Shown here piece by piece: positions 25,433 through 34,033 of a stretch of DNA of 64,000 bases (position 1 is its first letter; the number at the start of each line of letters is the position of its first letter). Both the position numbers and the translations under genes were made by a program. This DNA is from Pseudomonadota bacterium. GTDB taxonomy: Bacteria > Chloroflexota > UBA6077 > JAJPHF01. The notes below the pieces were generated by a model that saw nothing but the letters and a program-made list of their open reading frames with translations, was not told the origin of the DNA and made no database searches. The stretch is taken from the NCBI GenBank assembly GCA_021325365.1, contig JAJPHF010000170.1, positions 1 through 64,000 on the forward strand. Direction: 5' to 3'.

Positions 25433-25450
25433 CGGCGCTCGACAGCGCCG
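25433..25450. promoter_or_regulatory. Hairpin just upstream of the BY-kinase gene
   Basis: CGGCGCT (25433-25439) and AGCGCCG (25444-25450) form a 7-bp GC stem with a 4-base loop, ending only two or three bases before the ribosome site GGGGAGAGG of the gene at 25463. A stable hairpin there could modulate translation of the first polysaccharide gene. Confidence 0.4.
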
Positions 25451-25462
25451 AGGGGAGAGGCA

Positions 25463-27109
25463 ATGGACAGGCGACTTATCTGGCCCATGCTGCGGCGCTG
25501 GGGCTGGCTCATCATGGCCGGCACGCTCCTAGTGGGCGGCACCGCGTTCGTGGTGAGTTCACTCCTCCCCAAGACGTACACCGCCGTCGCCACGATCCTC
25601 GTGCAGCAGCAAAGCTCGTCCACCACGGGTGCCCAGACCAGCGACGTGCTTTACAGCCAGCAAATGGTCCGCACTTACGAGAGCATGATCCTCACCCAGC
25701 CGGTGCTCGAACAAGTCATCGCCGGCCTGGGCCTGAACACGACGACCGAAGAGCTAGCCAAGCATATCAGCACGCGTATCCCCCGCGAGACCGTGACGAT
25801 CAAGATCATGGCCGACGACCACGACCCGAAGGCGGCGCAGCGCCTGGCGAACACGGTGGCGCAGACCTTCATGGAGCAGAACCGCCGGCTCTCGGTGGGC
25901 AACCTGACCAGCTCGAAGGAGACGCTAGCTCGCCAGATCGCCAAGCTCAGCGGGGACATCGACAACACCGCGCAGCAAGTGGAGCGGCTGCGCTCCATCG
26001 TGGTCTCGGGCAACGGCACGCCGCAGGACACCGTGCTCCTCCAGCAGCTGCAGACGGAGCTGTCGCAGAATCAGGTCACGTACTCGACCCTGCTCAAGAA
26101 CATGCAGGAGATCGAGCTGTCCGAGTCGCGCGCCGCCGAGGGCCTGCGGCTGATCGAGCCGGCCGTCGAGCCAATCAAGCCGTCGAAGCCGAACGTGCCG
26201 CTGAACACCGGGGCGGGCGTGCTGGTCGGGCTCGTGCTCGGCATCGGCCTCGCGGCGCTGCTCCAGTATGCCGACGACACGGTGAAGGGCAACGAGGACA
26301 CCAGCCGCGCGCTGGGCGTGCCGGTGCTCGGCGTGGTCGGCCAGTTCAAGACGAGCGAGGACCGCACCAAGGACCTGGTGACCGTCGAGGCGCCGCGCTC
26401 GGCCGCCTCGGAGAGCTACCGCACGGTGCGCACAAACGTGCAGTTCTCGTCGCTCGACGTGCCGGTGGGCAGTATCGTCGTCACCAGCGCGCAGAGCCGC
26501 GAGGGCAAGAGCACCGTGGCCGCGAACCTGGCCGTGACGATGGCCCAGGCGGGCAAGCGCGTGCTGCTCGTCGACGCCGACCTGCGCCGCCCGTCGCTCC
26601 ACCGCTTGTTCGGCCTGTCGAACCGGCACGGTCTGACCGACCTACTGCTGGACGACCGTCGCGCCGTCGAGGACCTGGCCCTCGACACGCACGTGCCCGG
26701 CCTGCAAGTGCTGCCGTCCGGCCCGCAGCCGCCGAATCCCTCGGAGGCGCTGGGCTCGCGGCGCATGCGCCAGGTGCTGGAGGAGATGCGCCAGATCGCG
26801 GACGTGGTGATTCTCGACAGCCCGCCGCTGCTGGCCGTGGCCGACGGCCTGGTGCTCGGCGCCACGGTGGACGCGGCGGTCCTGGTGGTGCGCAGCGGCA
26901 ACACCCGCCGCACGCTCGCGCAGCGCGCGAAGGAACAGCTCGACCGCGTGGAGGCCCGCCTACTGGGCGTCGTCGTGAACGCCGCGCCGCGCCACGCGCA
27001 GGACGAAGGCTTCTACGCCCCGTACTACGTCGAGGGCGCCTTGCCCGTGAAGCAGAACGGCCACACCAGCCCGGCCGACGCTGCGAAGACCACCGCGTGG
27101 GAGGCCTAA
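25463..27109 (+). CDS. Polysaccharide co-polymerase / BY-type tyrosine autokinase
   Basis: A 548-residue Wzc-like fusion. Residues 1-270 are the Wzz chain-length part with transmembrane spans about 11-32 and 250-270 and a coiled periplasmic domain between; LKPSKPN-like EPIKPSKPNVPLN precedes the second span. Residues 290-548 are the cytoplasmic kinase with Walker A SREGKSTVAANLA, Walker A' VLLVDADLRRP and Walker B VVILDSPPLLAVADG. The C-terminus has only a short Tyr group (FYAPYYVEG). It controls length and export of the polymer. First gene of the locus; its stop is followed at once by the ATG of the sugar transferase. Confidence 0.92.
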   Translation: MDRRLIWPMLRRWGWLIMAGTLLVGGTAFVVSSLLPKTYTAVATILVQQQSSSTTGAQTSDVLYSQQMVRTYESMILTQPVLEQVIAGLGLNTTTEELAKHISTRIPRETVTIKIMADDHDPKAAQRLANTVAQTFMEQNRRLSVGNLTSSKETLARQIAKLSGDIDNTAQQVERLRSIVVSGNGTPQDTVLLQQLQTELSQNQVTYSTLLKNMQEIELSESRAAEGLRLIEPAVEPIKPSKPNVPLNTGAGVLVGLVLGIGLAALLQYADDTVKGNEDTSRALGVPVLGVVGQFKTSEDRTKDLVTVEAPRSAASESYRTVRTNVQFSSLDVPVGSIVVTSAQSREGKSTVAANLAVTMAQAGKRVLLVDADLRRPSLHRLFGLSNRHGLTDLLLDDRRAVEDLALDTHVPGLQVLPSGPQPPNPSEALGSRRMRQVLEEMRQIADVVILDSPPLLAVADGLVLGATVDAAVLVVRSGNTRRTLAQRAKEQLDRVEARLLGVVVNAAPRHAQDEGFYAPYYVEGALPVKQNGHTSPADAAKTTAWEA

Positions 27110-27865
27110 ATGATGGCGACAGCGCGGGTGGGGGACCGCGAGACGCGCGACGCGGCCCCCGTCCTGGCCCCCGCCGCCGGCCCGCCGGCCGACTGGCGTG
27201 CCGCCTTCGCGCCACAGCGCGCGGCGTTCGCGCAGCAGCACGACAGTCCTAGCTGGCAGCGGGACGAATTGGCCAAGCGCGCGCTCGACCTGCTGGGCGC
27301 GGCGGCGCTGCTGCTCGTGCTGGCGCCGTTGCTCGCGGTGGTGGCGCTGCTGGTCAAGCTCGACTCGCGTGGCCCGGTGCTGTTCCGCCAGCAGCGCGTG
27401 GGGCGGGGCGGCCGGCCGTTCGTCTGCTTGAAGTTCCGCTCGATGCGCATGGACGCCGACCAGAAGGTCCACGCCGCCTACGTCGCCGAGCGCATCCGGC
27501 AGGGGCTGCCGCTCCTGAAGCTCCAGGCCGACCCCCGCATCACGCGCGTGGGGCGGTTCCTGCGCGCCACGAGCATCGACGAGCTACCGCAGCTCTGGAA
27601 CGTGCTGTGCGGCCAGATGAGCCTGGTCGGGCCGCGGCCGGCGATGGCGTACGAGGTCGAGCTGTACGACGCGGCGCAGCGCCAGCGGCTGCTGGTCAAG
27701 CCGGGCATCACCGGCCTGGCGCAGGTCTACTCCCGCGGCAAGGGCACGCTCAACGAGTACGTCGGCCACGACCTGGAGTACGTGGCACGGCGGAACGTCT
27801 GGCTCGACCTGAAGATCCTGCTCATCACCCTGCCGGCCGTGCTGCGGGGGCACGGCGCCGCCTAG
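27110..27865 (+). CDS. Initiating sugar-phosphate transferase
   Basis: A 251-residue enzyme of the bacterial sugar transferase (PssY/WcaJ C-domain) family. After a 55-residue disordered start it has the membrane re-entrant helix [40 protein letters not shown], then [45 protein letters not shown] (catalytic Asp-Glu in SIDELPQ) and [10 protein letters not shown]. It loads the first sugar-1-phosphate onto undecaprenyl phosphate at the inner membrane. Starts directly after the BY-kinase stop. The tail [19 protein letters not shown] is typical. Confidence 0.92.
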   Translation: MMATARVGDRETRDAAPVLAPAAGPPADWRAAFAPQRAAFAQQHDSPSWQRDELAKRALDLLGAAALLLVLAPLLAVVALLVKLDSRGPVLFRQQRVGRGGRPFVCLKFRSMRMDADQKVHAAYVAERIRQGLPLLKLQADPRITRVGRFLRATSIDELPQLWNVLCGQMSLVGPRPAMAYEVELYDAAQRQRLLVKPGITGLAQVYSRGKGTLNEYVGHDLEYVARRNVWLDLKILLITLPAVLRGHGAA

Positions 27866-27900
27866 CCACGCGACTACCACTGGGCACCACGGGAGACGGC

Positions 27901-29043
27901 ATGGAGGCAAGCACGACGGGCGTGGCGACGAGCATCGCGCCGGGCGGCCGCCCCACGCCCGCGGCCCGCGCGCGCGTCGGCGTGGTCGGCGCGGGCTACT
28001 GGGGCCCGAAGCTGATCCGCAACTTCGCGGCGCTGCCCGAGGCGGAGCTACGCGCCGTCTGCGACCTCGACCGCACGCGGCTGCAAGAGGTCGGCGAGCA
28101 GTACCCGGACGTCCAGCTCACGACCGACTACGCCGCCATGCTGGCCGGCGAGGTCGACGCCGTCGCCATCGCGACGCCCGTGAACACACACTACCAACTG
28201 GTCAAGCAAGCGCTCCTCGCGGGCAAGCACGCGATCGTCGAGAAGCCGCTCACCGCCAACCTGCGCCAGGCCGCCGAGCTGGTGGCGCTCGCGGAGGAGC
28301 GCAACTTGATGCTCATGGTGGGCCACACGTTTCTGTTCGAGCCGGCCGTCGAGGCGCTGCGCGACCTGACACGGCGCGGCGAGCTGGGCGACATCTGGCA
28401 CATCACGACGCGCCGCTTGAATCTCGGTCTGTTTCGCCCCGACGTGAACGTGCTGTGGGACCTCGCGCCGCACGACATCTCCATCTTGCTGGAAGTACTC
28501 GGCACCAAGCCGACCGCGGTGAGCGCGCGAGGAGCGGCGCACGTGCAGCCCGGCATCCAGGACGTGGCCTACGTCGAGCTGCGCTTCCCCGGCGACGTGA
28601 TGGCCCACGTCCACGTCAGCTGGCTCGATCCCGGCAAGGTCCGCCGCATGACCGTGGTCGGCAGCCAGAAGATGGCTGTCTACGACGACACTGAGCCGGA
28701 GAAGCTGCTCGTCTACGACCGCGCCGTGGTGCCGATCGAAACCGATGAGGACGAGGGGGCGCCGGACCTGCTCTACCGCTTCGGCGACGCCACCAGCATC
28801 CCGCTGCCCGCCGCCGAGCCACTGCGCCGCCAGTGCGCCTATTTCGTCGAGTGCGTGCGCACGGGCGCGCGGCCGCGGAAGTACGGCCGCGAGGGCATGG
28901 CGATCGTCCGCATTCTGGAGCAGGCGGATCACTCCATGCAGCACCACGGCCACCGTGCCGAGCTACGCTGGGACGACGAGGGCCGTTACGCGCTGCCGGC
29001 CCACGCCGCGGCGTCGGCTCCCTGGGAGCAGGCGGTTGGCTGA
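27901..29043 (+). CDS. Gfo/Idh/MocA-family sugar dehydrogenase (copy 1)
   Basis: A 380-residue NAD(P)-dependent dehydrogenase: Rossmann motif VGVVGAGYWGPKLIRNF, the family EKP motif (AIVEKPLTANLRQAAELV), and the substrate-side segment NVLWDLAPHDISILLEVLG with the catalytic His. It resembles WbpB/WlbA, which oxidises the C3 of UDP-GlcNAc(3NAc)A-type sugars so that an aminotransferase can add nitrogen; such an enzyme follows at 31375. ATG 27901 is preceded by GGGAGACGGC. Residues about 181-248 are encoded by a 204-base stretch almost identical to the copy at 30038. The stop overlaps the next gene. Confidence 0.88.
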   Translation: MEASTTGVATSIAPGGRPTPAARARVGVVGAGYWGPKLIRNFAALPEAELRAVCDLDRTRLQEVGEQYPDVQLTTDYAAMLAGEVDAVAIATPVNTHYQLVKQALLAGKHAIVEKPLTANLRQAAELVALAEERNLMLMVGHTFLFEPAVEALRDLTRRGELGDIWHITTRRLNLGLFRPDVNVLWDLAPHDISILLEVLGTKPTAVSARGAAHVQPGIQDVAYVELRFPGDVMAHVHVSWLDPGKVRRMTVVGSQKMAVYDDTEPEKLLVYDRAVVPIETDEDEGAPDLLYRFGDATSIPLPAAEPLRRQCAYFVECVRTGARPRKYGREGMAIVRILEQADHSMQHHGHRAELRWDDEGRYALPAHAAASAPWEQAVG

Positions 29044-29839
29044 GGCCAGTCCCCCGGAGCCCGCCGCCTGGGCCGCGGACTTCAGCTACGCCTATTTCCG
29101 GCGGCTGCTGCAGACCGCCCAGGCCCACTTCGACGTCCATCCCCTGGCCGAAGCCCCCGCGGCGCTGGCCGCCGGGGGGCGCCCCAAGCTCCTCCTGCGC
29201 CACGACGTCGACGTCTCGCTGGAGCGGGCGCTGCGCCTCGCCGAGATCGAGCGCCCGCTCGGGGTGCGCGCCACCTACATGGTGATGACCAACTCGCCGC
29301 TGTACGACGTGGACGCGCCCGCGGCGCGCGCCATCCTGGCCCGGCTAGCGGCGCTGGGGCACGAGATCGGCCTGCACTTCGACTTCGCGACGCCCGCCCA
29401 ACGCGCCGACGGCGCCACCGTGAGCGCCCTCGAGCCCGCGATCGCGGCGGCCTGCGCGCGGCTGGAGGCCGCCAGCGGCCAGCCGGTGCGCTCGCTGTCG
29501 TTTCACCGGCCGCTGCCGCAGTTCCTGCGCGGGCCATCCCGCGTGGCCGGGCGCGTGAACGCCTATGCGCGCGAGCTGATGGACTGGTACCTCTCGGACT
29601 CCGGCGGACGCTGGCGGGAGGGCGAGCCGCTGCCGATGCTGGCGCACCCCACGCGCCCGGCACTGCAATTGCTCATGCACCCCATCTGGTGGAGCGAGCG
29701 GCATCAGGCGCCGCCAGACCGCCTGGATACGTTCTTCACGGAGGCGACGGCCGGGCTGTCGCCGGCCGCGCGGGCGCGCTACGATACGACGCTCGGCGAG
29801 CACATCCAGGTGTGGCGGCGCGGCGCGCGGCGCGGGTAG
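29036..29839 (+). CDS. Polysaccharide deacetylase-like protein (NodB superfamily)
   Basis: About 267 residues. The strand KLLLRHDVDVSLERALRLAEIERPLGVRATYMVMT has the metal-binding HDVD motif of the NodB superfamily, and GHEIGLHFD supplies the next conserved position; the second metal His is only loosely matched, and Tyr/Trp-rich SFHRPLPQFLR and LMHPIWWSERH follow. It probably trims acetyl groups from a sugar or lipid-linked intermediate. TTG 29036 is the likely start (GGGAGCAGG before it); it overlaps the dehydrogenase stop by eight bases. No signal peptide, so it acts in the cytoplasm. Confidence 0.72.
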   Translation: MAEASPPEPAAWAADFSYAYFRRLLQTAQAHFDVHPLAEAPAALAAGGRPKLLLRHDVDVSLERALRLAEIERPLGVRATYMVMTNSPLYDVDAPAARAILARLAALGHEIGLHFDFATPAQRADGATVSALEPAIAAACARLEAASGQPVRSLSFHRPLPQFLRGPSRVAGRVNAYARELMDWYLSDSGGRWREGEPLPMLAHPTRPALQLLMHPIWWSERHQAPPDRLDTFFTEATAGLSPAARARYDTTLGEHIQVWRRGARRG

Positions 29840-29870
29840 GGGCCGGGCGGCGGCAGCCGGGTCAACCGAT

Positions 29871-29891
29871 CGGATGATGGCCGGTCGTCCG
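29871..29891. promoter_or_regulatory. CGGATGA/TCGTCCG palindromic element, copy 2
   Basis: CGGATGA (29871-29877) and TCGTCCG (29885-29891) flank a 7-base loop TGGCCGG; outer bases AACC and GGTT can extend the stem across a 3-base bulge. It lies in the 198-base gap between the deacetylase-like gene and the second dehydrogenase, 146 bases before the latter's ATG. Confidence 0.6.
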
Positions 29892-30037
29892 GTTGGCGGC
29901 GCGGCGTCAACCGGAGGATCAGCGGCTCCCCGACAGAAATGGGCCAAAATATGCCGTCAATCAGGCGATGGCGCGCGCGCGGGCCTGGGTTGAGAATTGG
30001 TTTGGGGAATGCAAGACCGCCCAGGGGAGAGTGCGAC

Positions 30038-31210
30038 ATGACCAGCACGACGAGCGTGGCGGCGAACGTCGTCCCGAGCCAAGCGCTCCCGCCGCAGCCC
30101 GCGACTCGCACCGTGCGCGTGGGGGTGGTGGGCGCGGGCTATTGGGGCCCCAACCTCATTCGCAACTTCGCGGCGCTGCCCGACGTCGCGCTGGCCATGA
30201 TCTGTGATCTCGACCCCAAGCGCCTGCACGCGGTCGGCGAACACTACCCCGACGTGGCGCTCACGACCAACTACCAGGACCTGCTCGACAGCGACCTGGA
30301 CGCGATTGCCATCGCCACGCCCGTCAAGACGCATTACAGCCTGGTGAAGCAGGCGCTGCTCGCGGGCAAGCACGTGCTGGTCGAGAAGCCGCTCACGGCG
30401 AACGTCCGCCAGGCTGCGGAGCTGGTCTCGCTCGCCGCGGAGCGCAACCTCCTCCTCATGGTGGACCATACGATGGTGCTCTCGCCCGCCGTGCAGAAGC
30501 TGTGCGAGCTGGTGCGCGCCGGCGAGTTGGGCGAGATCTGGCACATCTCGATGGAGCGCCTGGCGCTGGGCCTGTTCCGCCGCGACGTGAACGTGCTGTG
30601 GGACCTCGCGCCGCACGACATCTCCATCTTGCTGGAAGTGCTCGGCACCGAGCCGACCGCGGTGAGCGCGCGGGGGGCGGCGCACGTGCAGCCCGGCATC
30701 CAGGACGTGGCCTACGTCGAGCTGCGCTTCCCCGGCGACGTCATGGCCCACGTCCACGTGAGCTGGCTCGATCCCGGCAAGGTGCGCTCCATGACGGTCA
30801 TCGGCAGCAAGAAGATGGCCGTCCTCGACGACGTGGCCGAGGACAAGCTCACCGTGTACGATCGCGGGGTGGATTCCGTCGAGGCGAACGGCCGCGCGCA
30901 GCTGGTCTACCGCTTCGGCGAGGGCGAGCGCGTGGGGCTGCCGAAGGAGGAGCCGCTGCGGCGCCAGTGCGCGGAGTTCGTGAGCTGCATCGCCAGCGGG
31001 GAGTGGCCTGCCGCCTATGCCGAACAGGGGCTGAACGTGGTACGCATACTAGAGCAGGCCGATCGGTCGCTCCAGAACAGCGGGCATCGCGAGGCGCTGG
31101 GCTGGGACGCGGCGGGCTGGCGCGACGCGCTCGCGCCGGTCGCTCACGAGACACCTGCCGCGCGGTGGCCGCGCCCGGTCGAGGTGTTGGCGCAGCGCCG
31201 AGCGAGCTAG
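30038..31210 (+). CDS. Gfo/Idh/MocA-family sugar dehydrogenase (copy 2)
   Basis: A 390-residue paralogue of the enzyme at 27901: VGVVGAGYWGPNLIRNF, VEKPLTANVRQAAELVSL, NVLWDLAPHDISILLEVLG. The N- and C-terminal parts differ clearly from copy 1 (for example HTMVLSPAVQKL against HTFLFEPAVEAL), while 30584-30787 is about 97% identical at DNA level, a sign of gene conversion. ATG 30038 has GGGGAGAG before it. It likely acts on a related nucleotide sugar in the same pathway; whether both copies are needed cannot be told. The last 25 residues are unlike copy 1. A palindromic element lies 146 bases upstream. Confidence 0.88.
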   Translation: MTSTTSVAANVVPSQALPPQPATRTVRVGVVGAGYWGPNLIRNFAALPDVALAMICDLDPKRLHAVGEHYPDVALTTNYQDLLDSDLDAIAIATPVKTHYSLVKQALLAGKHVLVEKPLTANVRQAAELVSLAAERNLLLMVDHTMVLSPAVQKLCELVRAGELGEIWHISMERLALGLFRRDVNVLWDLAPHDISILLEVLGTEPTAVSARGAAHVQPGIQDVAYVELRFPGDVMAHVHVSWLDPGKVRSMTVIGSKKMAVLDDVAEDKLTVYDRGVDSVEANGRAQLVYRFGEGERVGLPKEEPLRRQCAEFVSCIASGEWPAAYAEQGLNVVRILEQADRSLQNSGHREALGWDAAGWRDALAPVAHETPAARWPRPVEVLAQRRAS

Positions 31211-31374
31211 TGTCGTGTTAAGCGTGAATTGCTAATCTGTTGGCAGACGCCGCCAAGCGATTATCGTTGACTGGCCGCTAGCCCGCGGGAGAGCCTCTCG
31301 CGTCGACGGAGGGAACCTGGGACGCCGGGGATGAGCCCCGCGCCCCGACGATCACCGCGCAGATGGGATGACGA

Positions 31375-32508
31375 ATGGTGCAGACCGAGCCGCGCACTTC
31401 TATGCAGGTGCCCCTGGTCGATCTCCGCGTGCAGTACCAGGCGCTCAAGGACGAGATTCTCGCCGCCGTGGCCGACGTGTTCGAGGGCATGCAGCTGTTC
31501 CTCGGCCCGAACGTCCGGGCCTTCGAGGAGGAGTTCGCGGCCTACTGTCGCGCCCAGGACGCCATCGGCGTCGGCTCGGGCACCGACGCGCTGATCCTCG
31601 GCCTGCGCGCCGCCGACGTGGGCCCTGGCGACGAGGTCATCACCGTCTCGCACACCTTCTTTGCCGACACCGAGGCCATCGCGCTGGTGGGCGCCACGCC
31701 CGTGTTCGTGGATGTCGAGCCCGACACCTGGAACCTCGATCCCGGCAAGCTGGAGGCGGCGATCACCCCGCGCACCAAGGCGATCATCCCCGTCCACCTC
31801 TGTGGCCAGCCGGCGGACATGGCGCCGATCCTGGAGATCGCGCGCCGGCACAAGTTGTTCGTGCTGGAGGACGCCTGCCAGGCCCACGGCGCCGAGTACC
31901 GCGGCCAGCGCGTCGGCGCGATCGGTGACGCTGCCGTGTTCAGCTTCTACTGCTCGAAGAACCTTGGCGGCTTCGGCGAGGGCGGCGCGCTGACCACCAA
32001 CGACGCACAGCTCGCGGCGCGCGTCCGCCGCCTGCGCGACCACGGCTCCGACCGCCGCTACGAGCACGCCGAGATCGGCACGAACGCGCGCCTCGACGAG
32101 GTGCAGGCGGCCATCCTGCGGGTGAAGCTGCGCCACCTCGACGCCTGGAACGCGCACCGCCAGGCGAACGCCGCGGCCTACGGCGAGGCGCTGGCGGGCA
32201 CTGGCCTGGAGCTACCGACCGTGCGCCCCGACCGCACCCACGTCTACCATCTCTACGTCGTGCAAGGCCCGCGCCGCGACGCGCTCAAGGACTACCTGGG
32301 CGAGCGCGGCATCGCGACCGGCGTCCACTATCCCATCCCCGGCCATCTCCAGCCCGCCGCGAAGCGATGGTCCCGGGGGCCGGGCTCGCTGCCCGTGACC
32401 GAGCGGCTCGCCGGGCGGGTACTGTCGCTCCCGATGTACCCGGAGCTGTCGCGCGAGCAGATCCTTTACGTGGCGGACACCATCCGCGGCTTCTACGCGG
32501 CCGGCTGA
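31375..32508 (+). CDS. DegT/DnrJ/EryC1-family sugar aminotransferase
   Basis: A 377-residue PLP aminotransferase closely resembling WbpE/WlbC. VPLVDLRVQYQALKDEIL opens the protein; GSGTDALILGLRA binds phosphate; VLEDACQAHGA holds the PLP-ring Asp; FYCSKNLGGFGEGG holds the Schiff-base Lys; RLDEVQAAILRVKL is the dimer motif. It would aminate the 3-keto sugar made by the upstream dehydrogenases, using glutamate. The missing third step, N-acetylation, fits the acetyltransferase gene at 52356. ATG 31375 is taken; ATG 31402 is also possible. It sits in a 164-base gap after the second dehydrogenase. Confidence 0.9.
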   Translation: MVQTEPRTSMQVPLVDLRVQYQALKDEILAAVADVFEGMQLFLGPNVRAFEEEFAAYCRAQDAIGVGSGTDALILGLRAADVGPGDEVITVSHTFFADTEAIALVGATPVFVDVEPDTWNLDPGKLEAAITPRTKAIIPVHLCGQPADMAPILEIARRHKLFVLEDACQAHGAEYRGQRVGAIGDAAVFSFYCSKNLGGFGEGGALTTNDAQLAARVRRLRDHGSDRRYEHAEIGTNARLDEVQAAILRVKLRHLDAWNAHRQANAAAYGEALAGTGLELPTVRPDRTHVYHLYVVQGPRRDALKDYLGERGIATGVHYPIPGHLQPAAKRWSRGPGSLPVTERLAGRVLSLPMYPELSREQILYVADTIRGFYAAG

Positions 32509-32521
32509 GCGGGAGCGACTG

Positions 32522-34033
32522 ATGGCCCTGCGGACGCGCTCTCCGGCGCTCGCCTACCCCTGGGACGACGCGGTCGCGGAGCGCCGCTTCGCGCTCCCGC
32601 GGCCCTGTGCGCTCGTCCCGGGCGGACCGCTCGGCCTGCTCGCCTGCGTGCTGGTGGCGCTGGCGCTCGGCGTGGTGGCGGCCCTGCAGCCGGTGCTCGC
32701 GCTGGCGGGCGTGGCGGGGGCGCTCGTCTTCGCCTGGACGATGGCCAAGCCGGTGCGCGGCGCCTACCTGATGGTGCTGCTCGTGCCCCTCGTCGTGGGC
32801 CTGGGGCGCGGCCGGTTCGTGCCGGTCCTGCGGCCGAACGAGGCGCTGATCCTCTTCCTGCTCGGCGTGGCGATCCTCTCTGGGACGTTCGGCAAGACGG
32901 CCGGGCGCGTGCGCCTCGGGCCGATGACGGGCGTTGACCGCGCCTTCGCGCTGCTGTTCATCGCCGGCTCGCTGCTACCGCTCGTCGTGCAGCTGTTCCG
33001 CAGCGACAAGCCGACCGTCGAGGACACCTTCCAGCTCCTGTCGCTCATCAAGTACTACGTCGGCTACCGGCTGCTGCTGGCCGTGGTGCGAGACGACCGG
33101 CAGATGCTCACGGCGACGAAGCTGATGGTCGCCGCCAGCGCGATCGTCGCGATCGTCGGCATCATGCAGTACGGCCGCATCTTCAACATGCAGGAGATCC
33201 TGGCCGGCCTGTACGATTCGGGCCAGGTGCAGCAGTCCCTCGACGTGCGCCGCGCCACCTCGACGCTCGGCGTGTGGCAGGCGCTGGCCGACTACATGGC
33301 CGTCCACGCGGCCCTGTGCATGGGGCTGCTGGCGGCGCGCGTGCCGGGCGGCCGCGGCCTGCCGGCGCCGCACGCCATCCGCGGCTGCTGGCGCTGGGCC
33401 TTGATCGGCGCGCTGTTCGTCGCCATCGCCGGCGCGCTGGCGACCGCGACGCTGACGGCGGTGCTGGCCCTGGTGCTCGCGCTCGGCATGATGGCGGCCT
33501 TCGGGGGCTATCTCCGCCGCGCGGTGCTCTGGGCGATCCCCGTCACCCTCTTGGCAGCCATCGTCTTCTGGCCGGCGGTCCAGGAGCGCTGGGACTACCA
33601 GTTCACGAGCTGGGGCGCGAGCGGCGACATGCCGGTGACCTGGGAGTACCGCATCACCAACCTGACGACGATCTTCTGGCCCGCCGTGGAGAACGACCTG
33701 CTGCTCGGCGTGGCGCCCAGCGTGTCGCCCGACCTCGCCTGGCAGTTCCCCGAGAACCAGCAGATGTACCTGCTGTACCAGGGCGGCTTGATCTACGTCG
33801 CGGCCTACTTCATCTTCATGTGGGTGGTCTTGCGCGCCAGCTGGCGCTTCCTCAAGCGCCTCGACGGCCCGGCGCTCGCCGTCGGGCGCGCGGCCTTCAT
33901 CGCCTGGACGCTGATGCTCGTGCTGGGACTGTTCGACACGCACCTGACGATGGCCGGCGAGGCCGACGCCGCCTGGACGCTGCTCGCCCTGGCGACCGGC
34001 GCGGCCGCCCGCGCGGCCGGCGAGCCGGCCTGA
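32522..34033 (+). CDS. O-antigen ligase/polymerase-like (Wzy) membrane protein
   Basis: A 503-residue protein with about ten to twelve hydrophobic spans and one long extracytoplasmic loop before the last spans (WDYQFTSWGASGDMPVTWEYRITNLTTIFWPAVENDLLLGVAPSVSPDLAWQFPENQQMY), the layout of Wzy polymerases and WaaL ligases, whose sequences are poorly conserved. It probably joins undecaprenyl-linked repeat units outside the membrane. It follows the aminotransferase by 13 bases, and its TGA overlaps the ATG of the next glycosyltransferase by one base. Confidence 0.78.
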   Translation: MALRTRSPALAYPWDDAVAERRFALPRPCALVPGGPLGLLACVLVALALGVVAALQPVLALAGVAGALVFAWTMAKPVRGAYLMVLLVPLVVGLGRGRFVPVLRPNEALILFLLGVAILSGTFGKTAGRVRLGPMTGVDRAFALLFIAGSLLPLVVQLFRSDKPTVEDTFQLLSLIKYYVGYRLLLAVVRDDRQMLTATKLMVAASAIVAIVGIMQYGRIFNMQEILAGLYDSGQVQQSLDVRRATSTLGVWQALADYMAVHAALCMGLLAARVPGGRGLPAPHAIRGCWRWALIGALFVAIAGALATATLTAVLALVLALGMMAAFGGYLRRAVLWAIPVTLLAAIVFWPAVQERWDYQFTSWGASGDMPVTWEYRITNLTTIFWPAVENDLLLGVAPSVSPDLAWQFPENQQMYLLYQGGLIYVAAYFIFMWVVLRASWRFLKRLDGPALAVGRAAFIAWTLMLVLGLFDTHLTMAGEADAAWTLLALATGAAARAAGEPA

